NCBI RefSeq assembly: GCF_029168945.1
Contig: NC_083604.1
Coordinates: forward strand, 62,698,211 to 62,762,210
Direction of reading: 5' to 3'
DNA from: Cannabis sativa
Taxonomy: Eukaryota; Streptophyta; Magnoliopsida; Rosales; Cannabaceae
Length of the DNA: 64,000 nt
Both the position numbers and the translations under genes were made by a program. Positions 24,285-35,069 of this stretch are shown here, in pieces (the first letter of the stretch is position 1; each line of letters starts with the position of its first letter). The notes below the pieces were generated by a model that worked only from the letters and a program-made list of their open reading frames with translations, did no database searches and was not told where the DNA came from.

Positions 24285-25282
24285 TGTAACGCCCTAATGC
24301 TAAGGCACGCTACAGTGCTTTTTTTTAATTATTGTGCAATCTTTGCTAATCAAAGAAATTTCTCGAAACGTGTCAAATTAAAACTTTTGCATTAAATACT
24401 AAACTTTGTAATTTAATAAAATATTTACAAGTGCCGGGATCCCGTTTTTTTTTAAACTTTATAAAATTTACTTTTCAAGCATACATTCACAAATATACAG
24501 ATTTACAGGTCGCACAGCGACTTTCAAAATACAACTCCCAGATGTCCCGAGACCGAACACTCCAGGTCGCGCTGCTTTGACATGTACAATCTCACCCGAG
24601 CTCAGGTTCTCTCCTGTTCAGCCTTCGCCTTTCCTTTACCTTAACTTGAATCTCCCAAGGTTCCTTGCTAAAATCACCAAGATTCAGCAGCCCTTTTTCC
24701 TTGCCCTTGCTGGTTACGAAGAGAGAGAGAGAGAAGAAGGAAGCTTTTCCTTTGAATTTCTTATTTTCCTTCTAATTTTCTAAATGGGATAAATGAAATA
24801 AATTCATTTAGGGAAAATCCATTTCCCTTGGCTGAAAACAAGTGGCCACGTGCCACACTTTTAGGCAGCCACACAACCCCAAACAAATTACCACTTTGCC
24901 CTTTAAGTTAACAACTTAGGTGTCTCAAAAGCTAGGGGTAAAATGGTCAATTCCATAACCCCGCTCAATCCCGACAAAATATTTCCTTTAAAATATTTCC
25001 CACTAAGAAATAAGGTTCTAAACTTACCCATGTGATCAATCTAGCCATCCATCGCATTTTCCGTTGTCGCCGAACAAAAATTACAAAAATAACATATTAC
25101 ACATATAAGCTAGATAATACCCCTAGAGTTTAATAAAATCTCCGGAATTGAGAAATTATAACTCTAATATTTATTTCTAAATATTGGGGTCCACAATTAA
25201 ATTAATTCACAAATAATAATAAAATAATAAAAATTAGTGCTAATTGCCTTTACTAAACCATATTACTAAAGCGGTCATTACA
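24285..25282 (-). repeat. 5' LTR of the gypsy element
   Basis: Near-identical to 18788-19790, and it carries the same TTAAG/GTAAAGG junction (24639/24640). The 68-residue open frame at 24577-24783 mirrors that in the other LTR and is not a gene. Confidence 0.95.
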
Positions 25283-25287
25283 TTAAA

Positions 25288-26490
25288 TATTAATTATATA
25301 TATTAGTTTAATAATTAATATAAAAAATTTATCAAGGTATTTAGTATTTTTATAATATTATCTCTTATAATTGGTTGACATTATTTTTCATAATTAATTA
25401 ACGATTTTTTATAATATTTATTAAATTGAAACAAGTTAAATTCAATATAAAATTACACCAACAACAATATACCGAACAAAATCTTTTATGCTAGCATGAT
25501 AGCGCCCTTAGCATTTCTCTTTTAAGTTCAAATAATTTGACAATATTTGGTAGACTTTCACCTTCCTCCTTACTAGGTAGCAACAATGTCTTTCTACTAG
25601 AGAAAACAATTAGTGAAAGTGTTTTCATTCTGACTAACACACAAATTAACTTAAGCAACAAAGGACTATCATAATGCAAATTTATAGTCTAATTTCCAAT
25701 TCATAATCTAAAAATAGCTAACCTTAAGCTCCATATGTGCACAATAATTAATGGAAGATGCAAAATGAAACCTCACCAATTTATATGCGTTCCTAAAAGT
25801 TTTATTTTCTGTAGCCGATCCATCTCATTCTGCAAAATCGTCCATTGCCACCAACAGTAGCCAATATGGTAAAAGACTTAATAGTTCTAGTTCTTACATC
25901 TCCTTTCAAAAATATAACATAACTAATTAAGAAAAAATACAACTCAATAATAAAATAAATTTACATAAATACCCCTAATTATATACATAATTTCAAAATT
26001 AAATTAAATTAACTAAATATCAGTATTTTCCTCAACAAAAAATTAACGATATAATTTGCGTGTAATAACTGGTTATAACACCAAGCGATGTTCTACATAA
26101 AATCCTTTATTTTAAATATAAGAATAAAAAAATTATTCAAAGTGCTCTTATAGTCTTATACAATGTATATGTGTGTCCATTGTTAAATATAGTCAAATGT
26201 CAAATTCAAAAGTTGATTTTTCAAAAAATTAATTGATTATAGAAATATTAAAAAATAAATGTTGTTGATGTAATTAAATATTAATTTTATATATTTTAAT
26301 TTAATAATTAATATAAAAAATTTATCAAAGTGCGTGCTTAGTATTTTTATAATGTTACCTCTTATAATTATTTGATGTTAATTAAATTAAAATAAGTTAA
26401 ATTTAATATTAAATTACGCCAATAATAATATTACAACTAACAAAATTTTTGTATGCCAGCCTTAGCATTTCTCTTAAGTTCAATTAATGT
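25288..26490. repeat. Tandem duplication: end of copy 1 and whole of copy 2
   Basis: 25288-25530 finishes copy 1; 25531-26490 is copy 2. Copy 2 has neither the MITE nor the gypsy insertion. Shared phrases include 'ACAATATTTGGTAG', 'CCTCACCAATTTATATG' and 'TTCAAAAAATTAATTGAT'. The copies differ at many positions, so the duplication is older than the gypsy insertion. Confidence 0.7.
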
Positions 26491-26787
26491 GAGCTCGTGC
26501 TGGTGGTGTTCATTAGTCTAAGTTGATATTCACACACAACACAAAAAATGAAAACAATATATTCTTCTTCTGCAGAAGTGCATGGGATGGGACCACTGGG
26601 CAGTGACCACCTTGTACATGTCGATTGTCGACTCTCATACAGCTTTGACTGACCTTCTATTATATATAAACAATTCACTCTTCCATGTTCAACTTACTAC
26701 CACTATCACCCCAAATACACACATTATTGTACCGTTTTGTACCACCTCCCTACGTTTCACTATTAATTACTATATATATATAAGTAT
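26491..26787. other. Intergenic, no gene seen
   Basis: No credible frame on either strand. The open frame 26582-26854 has no recognisable motif. Confidence 0.5.
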
Positions 26788-27006
26788 AGGGACACGATTT
26801 CATCTTATGATATACTTTCAAGGAATATATTCTGTGATGTACGGCAGCCGTTAGATGAAGGAGTTATTTGATTTGAGAGCTGGGGTTGATCTAAGGATAA
26901 TTACGGTTAAAAAATGATAACGTACCCTAAGACTCATCTAATGTATTCCATATATCACGGAATACATTCCGTGAAAAGTACACCACGGGACAAAATAGTG
27001 TCCCCA
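26788..27006. mobile_element. Small MITE with GGGACAC ends
   Basis: Inverted ends GGGACACGATTT (from 26789) and AAAATAGTGTCCC (to about 27004). Inside, GAATATATTCTGTGATGTAC and the related reversed 'GGAATACATTCCGTGAAAAG' lengthen the inverted structure. The target duplication is not clear. Confidence 0.55.
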
Positions 27007-27215
27007 GCTTACATATTATTTCATCTCTCCAACTCCACCTTTAATTATTTTAATATCCCACTTAATTATAAAATATAATATAAAATAATGTAAATATATA
27101 GTATCTCTCAAAATAATTATTAGCGAAAATTGTGATAAAAGTTTTTAAAAAATTTCCTTTGACATAAATAAATTTTTAATCTTGAAAAATAACAATAATA
27201 ATAATAATCTCCAAG

Positions 27216-27740
27216 TAGGGGTGAGAATAAAATCTAAAAAACTAAAAAACCGTTTAAACCGATTTAGCGAACATCTTTGGAACTGAAACCGAAAAAACTA
27301 CTAACGGTTAAAATCGCCATTGAATAGTCGGTTTTTTTTTGTAATAAACCGTCAAAAAATTAGAAATCGACCGTTATACATATATATATTAATTTATTAA
27401 GTTTTTTTTGCATGTATTATAATTACTAATAATATATTATTTTTTTTATTAATATTAAAATTAAAAGAATAAGATTATTAGTTTTTGAACAATTAATTTG
27501 TATGTTTGTAGTTGTAAAATAGAATAATGTATTTATAAAATAAATTGGATCTTTTTTAAAAAAAAAAAAAATCGGTTTAGGCGGTTTAAACCGACCAAAC
27601 CGAGATTCAAAACAGTCGGTTTTAAGATAAGCTCTGGATTGGTCGGTCGGTTTTCGAATTGCACCAATCCAGACCGAAAACTGAATTTTGAATTTTTTAT
27701 ATAGAAAAAAACCGACCGAACCGACCGATGCTCAACCTTA
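27216..27740. mobile_element. hAT-type MITE rich in CCGACCGAACC motifs
   Basis: 525 bp. Ends are TAGGGGTGAGAA and, reversed, TAAGGTTGAGCA. Flanks TCTCCAAG (27208-27215) and TCCCCAAG (27741-27748) match at 7 of 8 positions, as for an 8-bp duplication. Subterminal regions are full of CGGTTTAAACCG and CCGACCGAACC repeats. Confidence 0.75.
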
Positions 27741-28029
27741 TCCCCAAGTTCAAAATTCTTGTAATTCTATCAGTCATCTTTTTAAAAGATTTGTTAATTA
27801 CTCTCTAAGATGTCACGTGTTAATATTAAAAGAAAATAATTTTTTTAATACACAATGGCTTTTTTATATATTCCTGCTAGTAGAAGTTTTTTTTTTTTAT
27901 TTATGTATAATATTTTTTAATATTAATAAAAGAAAATGAAAATAAAATTATTAAAGTTTTTAATAATTTTATTATTATTTAAATAATTTTTATGTTGTGA
28001 ACCAATAAACTTTTGACACGTGAAAATTT

Positions 28030-28380
28030 TAAGAACTACAAACAGAGCACTATTAAATTGGTACCTACGGACTAATGAAAATATCGAGCTTAGGAACTAT
28101 AGTGACAATTTTTTGAGATTAAGATTTATCTGCATCAAAGTAACTTTTTAGGGACTCATGTGCATCAAAATAAATTTTTTAAAGACTTATGGCACAATTT
28201 AATATCAACATGTGACATTTAGCGAGGAATTAACGAATTTGCTAAAAAGAAGATCAACAGACTTACAAGAATCTCGAACTTGGAGACTATTGTCACTATT
28301 TTTCGAAGTTAGGTTGGGGACTTATTTGCATCAAAGTGAACATTTTAAGACTTTTGCTCCAATTTTCCTTATTTTAAAAT
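28030..28380. repeat. Diverged direct repeat
   Basis: Two related stretches of about 170 bases (about 28060-28200 and 28255-28370) share 'GAACTTGGAGACTAT/GAGCTTAGGAACTAT' and 'TGCATCAAAGT' phrases. Probably a decayed DNA-element end. No coding signal. Confidence 0.45.
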
Positions 28381-28739
28381 ATCTAATTTTAATTTAAATT
28401 TTATCTTTTTTTAATATCTAAATATCTAATAAGATAAGTTTAAATATAATATCAAAGATTTAAAGGATATTTTAAACTTTAATAATTTTGATACTTAAAA
28501 TATTTGATCTTATAATTTATACTAAAAGATAAAAAATAAAATTAACTAAACTTAAAATATACCATTTAAATATAAAGTTAAAAAGATCTTAAAATCTAAA
28601 TTGATATTTTATTATTTAAAAAATCAATAAAAAAAAGTTACTCTGATTTTACAATTTTAAACTTGAAAAATTTATTAAGAAAAGAATTTTAAAACTCAAG
28701 ATATGCCAAAATCAATTTTGGCTTTCAAATTGCATGTTT

Positions 28740-29187
28740 GGAACGGGCACCTAGTCCGTGTTTCTCGGACCCTGTCCGAGAAATAGGGGCGTTTGCATAA
28801 TCTTGCGCCCAGCATGCTTAGCATACATCTCCTGCACTCGCGCGTCCCCCAAGCCATGGCCAAGAAATCTGGGCATTCCCTTTCTCATCCTTACGCATCA
28901 CTCGGTGTCACCCGAGTGATACTGGCAGCCAAGGGTGCAATCTTTCAAACTTTCATAACTTTCTTAATTTTTATCGAAATCAAGTTCCATAAAAAGCAAA
29001 CTTGCATAATTTTTTAAATTTTTCTAAACTTTCATTCTGAAATAATTCTAAAATAAAATTCCATGTATTTTTTTATAGAAAATTTGCAATAACACAATCA
29101 TTCATCAAAGCATATAACACTAACATGAGACATCCAAATCTCACCCAAAAAAAACATATAAAATTATTTAAAAAGGATCTAAGGCTA
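28740..29187 (-). mobile_element. Leader of a reverse-oriented copia element
   Basis: Continues downstream (on minus) from the LTR at 29190-30304. A weak primer-site remnant (TAGCCTTAGATCC, 8 of 13 positions as TGGTATCAGAGCC) follows the LTR. About 265 bases further in, a GC-rich island (28761-28920) contains perfect hairpins: ATCACTCGG/CCGAGTGAT at 28897-28920 and TTTCTCGGAC/GTCCGAGAAA at 28761-28783. AT-rich sequence follows to about 28400. No gag is recognisable. Confidence 0.6.
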
Positions 29188-29189
29188 GT

Positions 29190-30304
29190 TGTGGGAAACT
29201 TATTTTATCACGACCTTATTTACTTTTCATGTATGTTAAATTATGTTTAATCTTACATCCTAAATATGAATTTCTTACAACAATAATATAACACATAAAT
29301 GGATGTGGAAATCCTTACAATGGCTGCAACATAAATTATTGACTCCTTTTCAATTTTCTAATTCTTGTTCCTTTTTGTCGCAGAGTATTACCAAGAACTG
29401 AACTTGGATCTTTTTCTCCTTCGATCGTGTTCATCACAGTCTTCCACAAAGGCCTGAGTATCACACCAGATATTTTACATGATTTTATAGTTAAAATCTA
29501 CATACTCCACGAGTCTGTATTATTAGGTATATTTATTCGAATACAGAGAATAATTCTCAATAATGATAAATAATAGAATTCTCTCTCAATATTGCCATCC
29601 CTTTTCCCATAGATTTTGTCCCTATTTATAGGTGTATATGTTGACATTTATTTTTATTGGGATCTATTTACTCACAACTGCTTATGAAACGTGGACATTC
29701 CCCATGTTTCATTTATATACACATGTGATAATATCTAATAACTTCCCAACTGCTTCTTATTTTTATCCTTTAAAATGTTATGCTGACTAAGAAGGTCGTT
29801 TCTCGCGGAATGTAAGTTATCCTTCTTATCCGTCTTTTGAGGAAAAAATGCTAAGTATAGTTATTCTTCTTCTTGCAATGTTCTTCATATTATAAAGTTA
29901 TTTGCGAGGTGGCGTTGAGAGCGAGATGGATGAACGTAATCTTCTCCATGTACAATTGCGTGAGTCAATGAGTTGCAAGCTTTTATTCCCAAGTATGTGG
30001 GTCAATAACCTGCAAGATTCTTGATGTCTCGTTTTGTACATTCTTATTATATACTTTGTTTATCCCGAGGTGCACATATTGTCTCGTCAATTAAATTAGT
30101 GAATAGTTATTATTCTTATTTTGCATATGCCTATGTAGTTAGCGAGTTTGAATATTTCTATCAACATATAATTAATATTGAAATGAGTTGTATTAAATTG
30201 TATTTAATAATGTAATTTAATTATTATATTCTTTGAGCTGATTCATATTCCTTTTGTAGGACAGCTGTCAGCTTATGATTAATAGCAGAATTTAGGGTAC
30301 AACA
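29190..30304 (-). mobile_element. Copia LTR, reverse orientation
   Basis: On minus it begins TGTTGTACCCTAAATTC and ends GTTTCCCACA. The stretch 'CTTGGTAATACTCTGCGACA', then 'CATTGTAAGGATTTTC'-like and 'TTCATATTTAGG' phrases parallel the last 250 bases of the LTRs at 34423-34673 and 45685-45935. A TATA-like CTATAAATA is near 29620. No matching partner LTR was found, so the element is truncated. Ends are inferred from alignment with the related LTR. Confidence 0.6.
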
Positions 30305-30323
30305 ACTCTGATATGGACCATAA

Positions 30324-30804
30324 GACCATCTCTAATGAGAGATGTAAAAAGTGTGCTATATTTAACACAAAAAGTAGTTTTGTGGTAAATTTACACAAAA
30401 TTTTAGCTTTATTCTCCAATGCACAATTGTAAAATTTTCATGTAAAATTTAATATCTAATTAATATTTTATTAAAAAAAATAAAATCTAATAACTTTATA
30501 ATCAATTTTATTATTATTTTAATATGTAAGACAATAAAAAAATAATATAAATATTTTATAATTTAATGTGATAGTTAAATATACTAATAAAACAATAGAA
30601 ATGACATAAATATAAATGAAAAAAGTAGTACATTAATTGTGGTGTAAATTTTACATCATAGCAAATGTTGTGCCAAATTTCGCACAAAATTTGCTATGTG
30701 CCAAATTTACATCACTTTTTGGCACACCATTGGAGCACACTTTTTGTTAAATGAGCTATATTTTAGCTTTTCATCATTTATTTACACCTCCATTGGAGAT
30801 GCTT
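30324..30804. mobile_element. PIF/Harbinger-like MITE
   Basis: 481 bp with inverted ends (GACCATCTCTAATG; reversed AAGCATCTCCAATGG) and TAA on both sides (30321-30323 and 30805-30807). The interior repeats AAATTTACACAAAATTT-type phrases in both orientations. It is a different family from 18317-18676, which has a similar tip. Confidence 0.7.
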
Positions 30805-30819
30805 TAAAAACCAACAATT

Positions 30820-32465
30820 GAGGCTCTAATCAAACCTCCTAATGATCCAAACGATGCTCCTATTGAGAAGGAGAAGGCCAAGAAAAAGAGGCATGCGGCT
30901 AAAAAAGAGAAAAGTAAGTATGACAATGAGATGTTACTAGTTAAGATTGCTTGAGCAGAAACTAGGAGGAACCAAGCCTGACTGAGGCATCTTGCATGGG
31001 GTAGCACAAATGGCTATGCCCCAGTTTTGATTAGGCCTAAGTAATAGGAGTCCGTGAGACCTGTCGGGTAGTAAGGCTGTTATGACTTAGAAAAGCTTTG
31101 ACGAGTCTTCTTCTGAGGATGAAGGGCCTTTGGATGGTTCTCCCTGTGTAGATTATCTCGAGGAAATTGATGGTAGTAATTCACTTACCCTTACTTGCTC
31201 TTTGTGTTTATAACTTGTATTCTAACTTTGTTGTTTTTCTTTTACAGACATGGCTTCTAAGATGAGGGACCTACTAAAATGCACGTCGAGCAGCCCTTCT
31301 GGTGGGCAGACTCAGTCCAAAGTTGCCCGGACAGGGGCTGCCTCAGATATGACTCAGGCCACTCTGCCTCCACCTCCTTCAGGTCCACCTCTGGTCAACT
31401 AGCCCGTGATTGTTGATCCTTCTTTGAGATCTACTTCTCCTCCAAAGGCACCCAGTAAAGGCTACCAAAGATAGGGTCAGGCAACTTCTTCCAGCACTGA
31501 ACACAAGGCTAAGGAAGTTGTTCAGAACTATCTTGGAAGTTGTCTTCCTGCTATCGGTGATTAGCTTTGTAAGTTGGACAACGATTCCTTGGACTACCTA
31601 ACATTTGTGAAAATATTGCTCCGCGGCCTTTAGTGACTTTTACTTTTTTTTTCTTAATTTCAGATCTTCCTAAAACTTGGCCATGCCCATGCTCCAGCTA
31701 AAGGCACAACTCTATCTTTCATGCAGAAAATTGTAGAGAAGGATTCTATGGTTATGGAAAAATACTCTCAATTGAAGGAGAAAGATACCTAGATCAAGGA
31801 GAAGGAGAAGCAACTAAATAGGGTCAACAAGGAGTTTTCTCACACGAAATAGAAAACTGAGGGTCTGAAAGAAAAGATCCTTGATATGCCATCCACATCT
31901 GAGCTGGAGAAGAGTTTGGAGGAGACTAAGGAGAAAGTGAGAGAGCTTGCAAGGCAGAGGAAAGCTTTGGGTCGATTGATGACTACTAGGAAGATGAAAT
32001 CGAAGAGCTCAAAAAGGAGCTAGATGCGATAGAAAATTCTTGCAAGGAGAAATAAAAGGTGTTGGACATTGCCTTGGAGAGTCATGATGACATCATAGCC
32101 GAGTATCACGATCTAGCTATGGAGATGTTCTATGAGTGTTACATAAATAATTACAAGGGCAACTTCACTTATATGGAGGCTCCTTTGCACGAGGATATGA
32201 TTGCTTGGAGCAAAAACTATTTTCATCCAAAGTGGTAGATGAAGGTACTTCTTCATTCCCTCCTATCTAGGTTGACAGGGTCGGCCAAGCAGTTGTCGAG
32301 GCTTCTTTTGGCCAGGGCTTTACTGGACAGGCCACTAATGTGGCTGCCCATCCTGGAAATCTTGCTTTAGAGCCTCTAGTTGATCCTGCTTTAGAGCCTC
32401 TTGTTGTCCTCTCTGACGTAACTTTGAACCTACTGACTCCAACCATTATTCCTAAAGACATTTGA
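30820..32465 (+). pseudogene. Transposon-derived coiled-coil protein, degraded
   Basis: Exon-like pieces in order: 30820-30970 (acidic/lysine-rich, KEKAKKKRHAAKKEK, stop after LLVKIA), about 31250-31470 following a TTTTACAG acceptor (MASKMRDLLK, then a proline-rich TLPPPPSGPPL), about 31690-32230 after a TTTCAG acceptor (long coiled coil with MQKIVEKDSMVMEKYSQLKE, then MFYECYINNYKGNFTYM), and an end at TIIPKDI-stop (32463). Coiled-coil proteins of this layout accompany plant 'putative gypsy-type transposon' genes, but I am not certain of the family. Several stops and frame changes. The sequence resumes at 45936 after the copia insertion with 'CCCCTAAGTGATCGAG', probably its 3' flank. Confidence 0.5.
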
Positions 32466-32762
32466 AGACTTTACTTTTTTTCATGCTTTTATTTTGCACT
32501 TTTTATTTTATTCTTGTATGACTCTAACACTTTTTACATTTGAAAAGTGAACGACCAGGCAGTCTTTAATCTTAGCTTTATCTTCTTTTAGTTTTGAGCA
32601 CATAGCTGATTGGGCAACTTTTAATCCCGAACTTATGCATTTTATGTTCACCTTGAAGCTTGACATTTGCACAAACTTAACCTTCAATTTCTTGCTTAGA
32701 AAGCTTCAATTTTCTTGCTTAAGTATTTTTTGTGCTTGTTCGATGATGTGCGGTGTGGGTGC

Positions 32763-34673
32763 TGTTGGGTTTTGTGCCCTAAATAAAACCCATTACAATC
32801 TGATTAGTTATCAATTTAAGAGATTTGAAGTGATTATGTTAACATGTATTTTTCATGTTTATGGTTTAATATATATATTTAATATATGCACAAAATCAGT
32901 TAAGTCCAGAACATATATTTATTCACAATTACAGTATTGTCAACACAGTGGAATGTCATTGTGATTATATGATTCAAAAGACTAAGTCCTTGTTTCATTA
33001 GTGTTTTGGATTTACACTGATGTGATAATCAGCGATGAAGTATACTTACACTTAGAGTAAGTGTTATGTTCTTTACAGAACATTGGTAAAGTATACTAGT
33101 TTCGAATGTATGGAGTATACATTGGACTGGACCGATATTGAACTTAGTCAAGATACTATAAACTTACCGTTGTATCTTTCCAAGTCAATATCACTAGTTG
33201 ATCTTAGATTAAAAGAATCTAAATCCTGATATCTTTAGGCTCAATCTCAGGAGTGTTATTCATGTTCTTTGATTTATTAGTTAAGCCTACTTTTGGGTCA
33301 GGGTGATACGTATATTTTGGGAACATGATAGTATGACTGAGTGGGAGCGCTGAACATAAATATGGAATCTATAGCTTCTACTGGTGTATAGAAGTCAAGT
33401 GATGATTCCCTTTGAGCTTAGCTAAATAGAAGTAAATGGATGAGCTCTTGTTTCAGTGACTATATATATTAGATCACTAAAACATCATTTACAGGTAGCT
33501 AAGTGTTTTAAGGGGCCAGATACATTGAGGGGTGAAAACGGTAAATTTATCCCATCTCGATGTAAATCATCTATATAGAGGATCTTTGATCACATTAAGA
33601 TTATAATGATGGTTAAATGAGATAGCATATCTATATCGTGAAACATATAGAATGCTTTATATAAGTCTGAGAGTGCAATTCCAAGTTCTAAGAGTGGATT
33701 CAACAAGGAATTAATAAGTTAGGGAATTTACCTGGTAAATTCGGTTCGACTTATTGGAAGCTCAATAATATAGATCCATGGTCCTCATTCTAGTTGAGAC
33801 CATACTGTTTGTAAGACTCAATAATTGATTTATGATTAATCAATTATAATTCTAAAAGTTAGACTATGTCTAATTTGTGAATTTTCACTAAGCAGGGGTG
33901 AAATTGTAAAGAAGAGAGATTCTAGGTTTATTTAATAATTAAGAGACTCTATATGTCTAATTAATAATTATGTTAAATGATAATATTATTTAATAATCTA
34001 TTTTAGTTATTAAATAATTAGTTTTGGCATTTAAATGGTTAGAATTGGAAAATTGGCATTTTTTGGGAAAATAGAAATAAAATTGTGGAAACTGCAAAAT
34101 CCAAGTGAGGCCCAATCACACCATGGCCGGCCACTTGTATGTGCATTTTCCAATTATTATTTTTAATTTTTTAATGCCAAATAATTACTAACCTAAACCT
34201 AGCAGTTGTATATAAATGGAAAGTGATGGCTCACACCAAATAAGGCAATTAAGTAATTACTGAGTAATTCAGGAAACTACCTCTTTCAGAAAGTTGAGCT
34301 TCCTTTTTCTCTATATATAGCCGCCCATCTCTTCTTCTTCATATACAACACACAAGAGAGACAATTTCGAAATCCTAGTGAGAGAGTAGTGCCCACACAC
34401 AGCAAACAGTACCTCAATCATAGTTTGAAAGACTGTGAAGGATCAAATCCAAGAGAAGGACATTTGGGCTCAGATCTTGATTATACTCTGCAACAGAAAG
34501 CATTCAAGGGTTAGAGATCTGAGTGGAAGGAGACATATTATTCCGCTACAACCAATGTAAGATTTTCTTAACTTTATATGTGTTTTCTTTTTATCGTTTT
34601 AGAAGTTCATATTTAGGTTGTTAATCAACATACTTGTGAGTAGATCTAAGATCCTGGTAAAATAATTCCAACA
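32763..34673 (+). repeat. 5' LTR of the gag-only copia element
   Basis: TGTTGGGTTTTGTGCCC start, AATAATTCCAACA end. A TATA box TATATAAA at 34209-34216 marks the likely promoter. The family also occurs solo at 5735-7890. Confidence 0.93.
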
Positions 34674-34675
34674 AC

Positions 34676-34688
34676 TGGTATCAGAGCC
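34676..34688 (+). other. Primer-binding site of the copia element
   Basis: TGGTATCAGAGCC two bases after the 5' LTR, complementary to initiator methionine tRNA. Confidence 0.93.
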
Positions 34689-34947
34689 ATGTAATTGATT
34701 TGCTTGCAAGAAATTTGGACTTAAAACGATTTGTTTGTGATTTGGATGGTATCATATTGTTTTGTGTGTTGTATTGATGATTGATTGATGTTTGTGAAAT
34801 TCTGGGAAAAATAATTGAATTTTCGATTCTGGAATTATTTTTATTGGATAGTTTGGAAAAATTAAGTAATTTACTTTTTTACAGAACTCGATTTCGATTT
34901 CAATTTTATTTGAATTAGTTATGAATTTTTGAAAATCGGAAAAAATC

Positions 34948-35064
34948 AGGGTGGTGATCACCCTTCCCACGCGCGCGGAAATCATGCCAGGGAAGGCATG
35001 CGCCGAGATTTCTCGGCAGGTTACCTCCATCTTCGCGCGCAGATGGTATGCTGTGCATACCATC
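34948..35064 (+). other. GC-rich hairpin island in the copia leader
   Basis: Four perfect hairpins in 117 bases: AGGGTG/CACCCT (34948-34964), CATGCC/GGCATG (34983-35000), CCGAG/CTCGG (35003-35016) and GATGGTATGC/GCATACCATC (35042-35064). The surrounding leader is very AT-rich. Open frames on both strands here (34752-35072, 34929-35196) follow from the inverted repeats and look non-coding. It may be a packaging or dimerisation structure (inference). Confidence 0.65.
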
Positions 35065-35069
35065 CGTAC

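Larger units (their letters stand above)
18788..25282 (-). mobile_element. Complete Ty3/gypsy (Tekay-like chromovirus) retrotransposon
   Basis: 6495 bp with 5-bp duplications TTAAA (18783-18787 and 25283-25287). LTRs are 18788-19790 (1003 bp) and 24285-25282 (998 bp), differing at only about a dozen places by eye, so the insertion is recent. The coding order on minus is gag and protease, reverse transcriptase, RNase H, integrase and a chromodomain-like tail, as in chromoviruses. Several stops, one frameshift, a changed protease residue and a shortened gag make it non-autonomous. Its LTRs look like intron-less versions of solo LTR 'B'. Confidence 0.95.

Noticed and set aside
25491..25679. 62-residue minus-strand frame as a small gene
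   Set aside because: It lies in the tandem duplication, is not preserved in the other copy, and shows no recognised motif.
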